Shown here piece after piece: positions 62,055 through 64,000 of a DNA stretch of 64,000 nt (its first letter is position 1; each line of letters starts with the position of its first letter). The position numbers and the translations under genes were made by a program. The notes under the pieces were generated by a model. The model worked only from the letters and a program-made list of their open reading frames with translations, did no database searches and was not told where the DNA came from. Source of the stretch: Phycisphaerales bacterium (GTDB lineage: Bacteria > Planctomycetota > Phycisphaerae > Phycisphaerales > UBA1924); NCBI GenBank assembly GCA_020427635.1, contig JAGQOH010000002.1, positions 1 to 64,000 on the forward strand. The letters are read 5' to 3'.

Positions 62055-63294
62055 TCCCCAGTGTCTCCAATTCGACATCGACGCCCGTTCGCGCACATGC
62101 AACGCGCGCACGGGCCGCGTCACCACGCGCCATGGCAGCTTCGATACGCCCGCGTTCATGCCCGTCGGCACGCAAGGCACCGTGAAGGGCCTATTGCCGT
62201 GGGACATCGCCAAGAGCGGCGCGCAGATCATCCTGGGCAATACCTATCACCTCATGTTGCGCCCGGGCTCGGAATTAATCGCGCGGCGTGGGGGGCTCCA
62301 TCCATTCATCGGCTGGCCAGGGCCCATCCTCACCGACTCGGGCGGCTATCAGGCCTATTCGCTGAGTGATACCAACAAGATCGACGAAGACGGCGTGACC
62401 TTCAAGTCTGGTATCGATGGCTCGATGGTGCGCCTGACGCCCGAGCGTGCGATCGAGGTGCAGAACGAACTCGGCGCCGACATCATCATGGCCTTTGATG
62501 ATTGCCCGCCATCAGTTGATCCCAAGACGCTCAATGAGACGCGGCGCCGCATGACCAACGCGCGCGGCGGTCGCAACATCGTCGATCACGATGCTCGCCT
62601 CGAAGAAGCGCTTGAGCGCACGACGCGCTGGCTTGAACGCTGCGCGCGCGCACACGGCAGGCCCAATGAACAATCGCTCTTTGGCATTGTCCAGGGGGGC
62701 ACCGACCTCGAACGGCGCACGCGCTCGGCCAAGGAGATCACAGCGATCGACCTGCCCGGGTATGCCATTGGCGGCGTCGCGGTGGGGGAAGGGCCCGACG
62801 AAATCAAGCGCGTCGTCGAACACACCGCGCCCCTGCTCCCCGAAGACAAGCCGCGGTACCTCATGGGCGTCGGCTACGAACGCGACATTCTGGCCGCGGT
62901 CCGGGCCGGGGTCGACATGTTCGACTGCGTCCTGCCGACCCGCAACGGACGGAACGCAAACGCCTTCACCCGCACCGGACAGATCCGCCTGCGAAATGCC
63001 CAATACGCTGAGGACGACGGCCCCATCGACCCCGCCTGCGGGTGCCCTGTCTGCAGTCCCGCCGCCAATGGCTGGGCCACCATCAACGAACGCCCCTTCG
63101 GCCGGGCCTACCTCCGGCATCTCTTCCAGGCTGGGGAGATGCTCGGGGGCGTTTTGGTGAGCCTCCACAACGTCTGGCACTTCCAGGCCCTGCTGTTGGA
63201 CATCCGGCGGGCGATCCGGGATGATGGTTGGTCTGCACTCGCGGCGGCCTGGCCCGTCCTGGTGGAGCGGTCTGCGCCCACAGGCACGGCATAA
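62047..63294 (+). CDS. tgt: tRNA-guanine transglycosylase (queuine/preQ1)
   Basis: 415 residues, GTG start at 62047 overlapping the methyltransferase stop. Seen: MPVGTQGTVKGLLPWDI, the catalytic TDSGGYQAYSL (Asp97), FDDCPPS, YAIGGVAVGEG and the nucleophile-region FDCVLPTRNGRNA. Zinc ligands are CGCPVC with a later HNVW. It exchanges guanine-34 for preQ1 in GUN-anticodon tRNAs. The order tgt-yajC-secD is common among bacteria. Confidence 0.95.
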   Translation: MPSPQCLQFDIDARSRTCNARTGRVTTRHGSFDTPAFMPVGTQGTVKGLLPWDIAKSGAQIILGNTYHLMLRPGSELIARRGGLHPFIGWPGPILTDSGGYQAYSLSDTNKIDEDGVTFKSGIDGSMVRLTPERAIEVQNELGADIIMAFDDCPPSVDPKTLNETRRRMTNARGGRNIVDHDARLEEALERTTRWLERCARAHGRPNEQSLFGIVQGGTDLERRTRSAKEITAIDLPGYAIGGVAVGEGPDEIKRVVEHTAPLLPEDKPRYLMGVGYERDILAAVRAGVDMFDCVLPTRNGRNANAFTRTGQIRLRNAQYAEDDGPIDPACGCPVCSPAANGWATINERPFGRAYLRHLFQAGEMLGGVLVSLHNVWHFQALLLDIRRAIRDDGWSALAAAWPVLVERSAPTGTA

Positions 63295-63394
63295 CGTCGC
63301 CCCGGGCGAGTGCGCGCGCACGGGGTAGGTGCGGGAGCGTGGAACAGGCAGCGGCGCGGCGCGGTGGCGTCGTCGTTCGCATGAGGCGGATGTC

Positions 63395-63841
63395 ATGATC
63401 GATTCAGTCGCGGTCCAGATGGTCACCACAAGCGTGCTCGGCGCACCGCCTCCTGCAGGAGCACCCGCCGGCGTGCCCATCCAAGGCGCACCAAACGGCG
63501 GCAACGGCGCAGCGCCGCAGGGCAACTTCAACCCCATGACCTTCATGCTCCCGATCCTGGCCATCTTCCTGCTCATGATGGTCCTGAGTGGTGGTGCCGC
63601 CAAGAAGGAAAAGAAGAAGCGCGCTGCAATGATGGGTTCGCTTGGCAAGCATGATCGCGTGCAAACCGCTGGCGGCGTCATCGGAACCATCGTCGAAATC
63701 AAAGACGACGAGGTCGTCCTCAAAGTCGACGACAACACAAACACGCGCATCCGCTTCACCAAGTCATCCGTCACCAACGTCCTGCGCAAGGGCAAGGGCG
63801 CCAATGAGAGCATGCTCGGAGAAGCAGTCGAGGCCAAGTAA
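63395..63841 (+). CDS. yajC: preprotein translocase accessory subunit YajC
   Basis: 148 residues from the ATG at 63395. One transmembrane helix (about 47-66, NPMTFMLPILAIFLLMMVLS) with the characteristic Lys-rich segment (KKEKKKRAAMMGSLGKHDRVQTAGG) and beta-rich tail (VIGTIVEIKDDEVVLKVDDN). The N-terminal 45 residues are a Pro/Gly/Ala extension, longer than usual. YajC associates with SecDF. The gene sits 100 bp after tgt and is followed by secD. No signal peptide is needed. Confidence 0.93.
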   Translation: MIDSVAVQMVTTSVLGAPPPAGAPAGVPIQGAPNGGNGAAPQGNFNPMTFMLPILAIFLLMMVLSGGAAKKEKKKRAAMMGSLGKHDRVQTAGGVIGTIVEIKDDEVVLKVDDNTNTRIRFTKSSVTNVLRKGKGANESMLGEAVEAK

Positions 63842-63913
63842 TACAAGCCACCAAGCGCACGCGAGGGGCACGGCACAGGCACGAAGCACGAAGGCACGTA
63901 GGGACGCAACACC

Positions 63914-64000
63914 GTGATTCATCATCTCTATCGCAACACCATTCTCGTCGTCCTGCTGCTGCTCCTCGCAGCAACGGTCATCTATCCGCCCAAGGAGAAC
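63914..64000 (+). CDS. secD: start of SecD, 3' end outside window
   Basis: 29 residues visible, beginning at a GTG (63914) and running in frame to the window edge. A basic start (HHLYRN) precedes one hydrophobic helix (TILVVLLLLLAATVIYPPKEN), the typical N-terminus of SecD. The yajC neighbour supports the call. The sequence is too short to confirm by motifs. Confidence 0.75.
   Translation, partial: MIHHLYRNTILVVLLLLLAATVIYPPKEN

Overview
The window looks like a chromosomal segment of a Planctomycetota bacterium, most likely class Phycisphaerae. This is inferred from gene content and not proven: high GC (about 60 percent by eye), LpxI for lipid A synthesis, a vitamin B12-dependent ribonucleotide reductase, FAD monooxygenase and large acyl-CoA dehydrogenase genes, a C-x2-C...C-x2-C tail of a kind I associate with planctomycetes, and secreted repeat proteins whose N-terminus (Y-Q-G-R-L) is common in that phylum. 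No rRNA, tRNA, CRISPR array, insertion sequence or prophage was found.

Layout. 1-10.6 kb (minus strand): a MoxR ATPase cut by the window edge, a CvpA-like membrane protein, a GspE-like pseudo-ATPase beside an intact PilT, two near-duplicate chemoreceptors, and an AsmA-like protein. 10.6-14.1 kb: asparaginyl-tRNA synthetase, a cupin, a DUF1328 protein, and the E2 subunit of a 2-oxoacid dehydrogenase. 14.2-16.7 kb: an acetyltransferase, a His-rich cupin lipoprotein, and an orphan gene bounded by inverted copies of a dispersed repeat. 16.8-30.6 kb: E1 beta and E1 alpha, a 660-residue acyl-CoA dehydrogenase, two enoyl-CoA hydratases, a fused HMG-CoA lyase/enoyl-CoA hydratase and an acyl-CoA carboxylase beta subunit. 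Together these read as branched-chain (leucine-type) amino acid degradation, interrupted by a translationally coupled RimB/RimK/RimA-like trio. 30.7-34.5 kb: a SpoIIE-type phosphatase and a lower-GC patch of small or unknown genes. 34.5-38.5 kb: methylcitrate cycle genes prpC, prpB and prpD, which would consume propionyl-CoA.

38.7-49.8 kb: a secreted protein with 23-residue repeats, a lipoprotein hydrolase and a CPBP-type protein, thiolase, globin and 3-hydroxybutyryl-CoA dehydrogenase, then dnaX-ybaB-recR (a classical order) and rpoN. 49.8-54 kb: a DUF1570-type protein, a DUF347 membrane protein, nuoB, a micro-gene, nuoA and a MOSC protein. 54-58.4 kb: dcd and nrdJ, a deoxynucleotide supply unit behind a promoter with a palindromic spacer. 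58.4-59.3 kb: a gene-poor stretch with a strong terminator. 59.3-64 kb: lpxI, an FAD monooxygenase, a TlyA-like methyltransferase, tgt, yajC and the start of secD.

Two dispersed palindromic repeat families run through the window. One sits at gene borders with almost no spare bases and, in two places, supplies the apparent ribosome binding site of the next gene; one copy lies inside the fused HMG-CoA lyase/hydratase gene. The strongest candidates for follow-up are the A9 slippage signal in dnaX, the inverted-repeat-bounded orphan gene, the RimK with a TrkA_C-like tail, the GspE pseudo-ATPase, and the microprotein gene between nuoB and nuoA.
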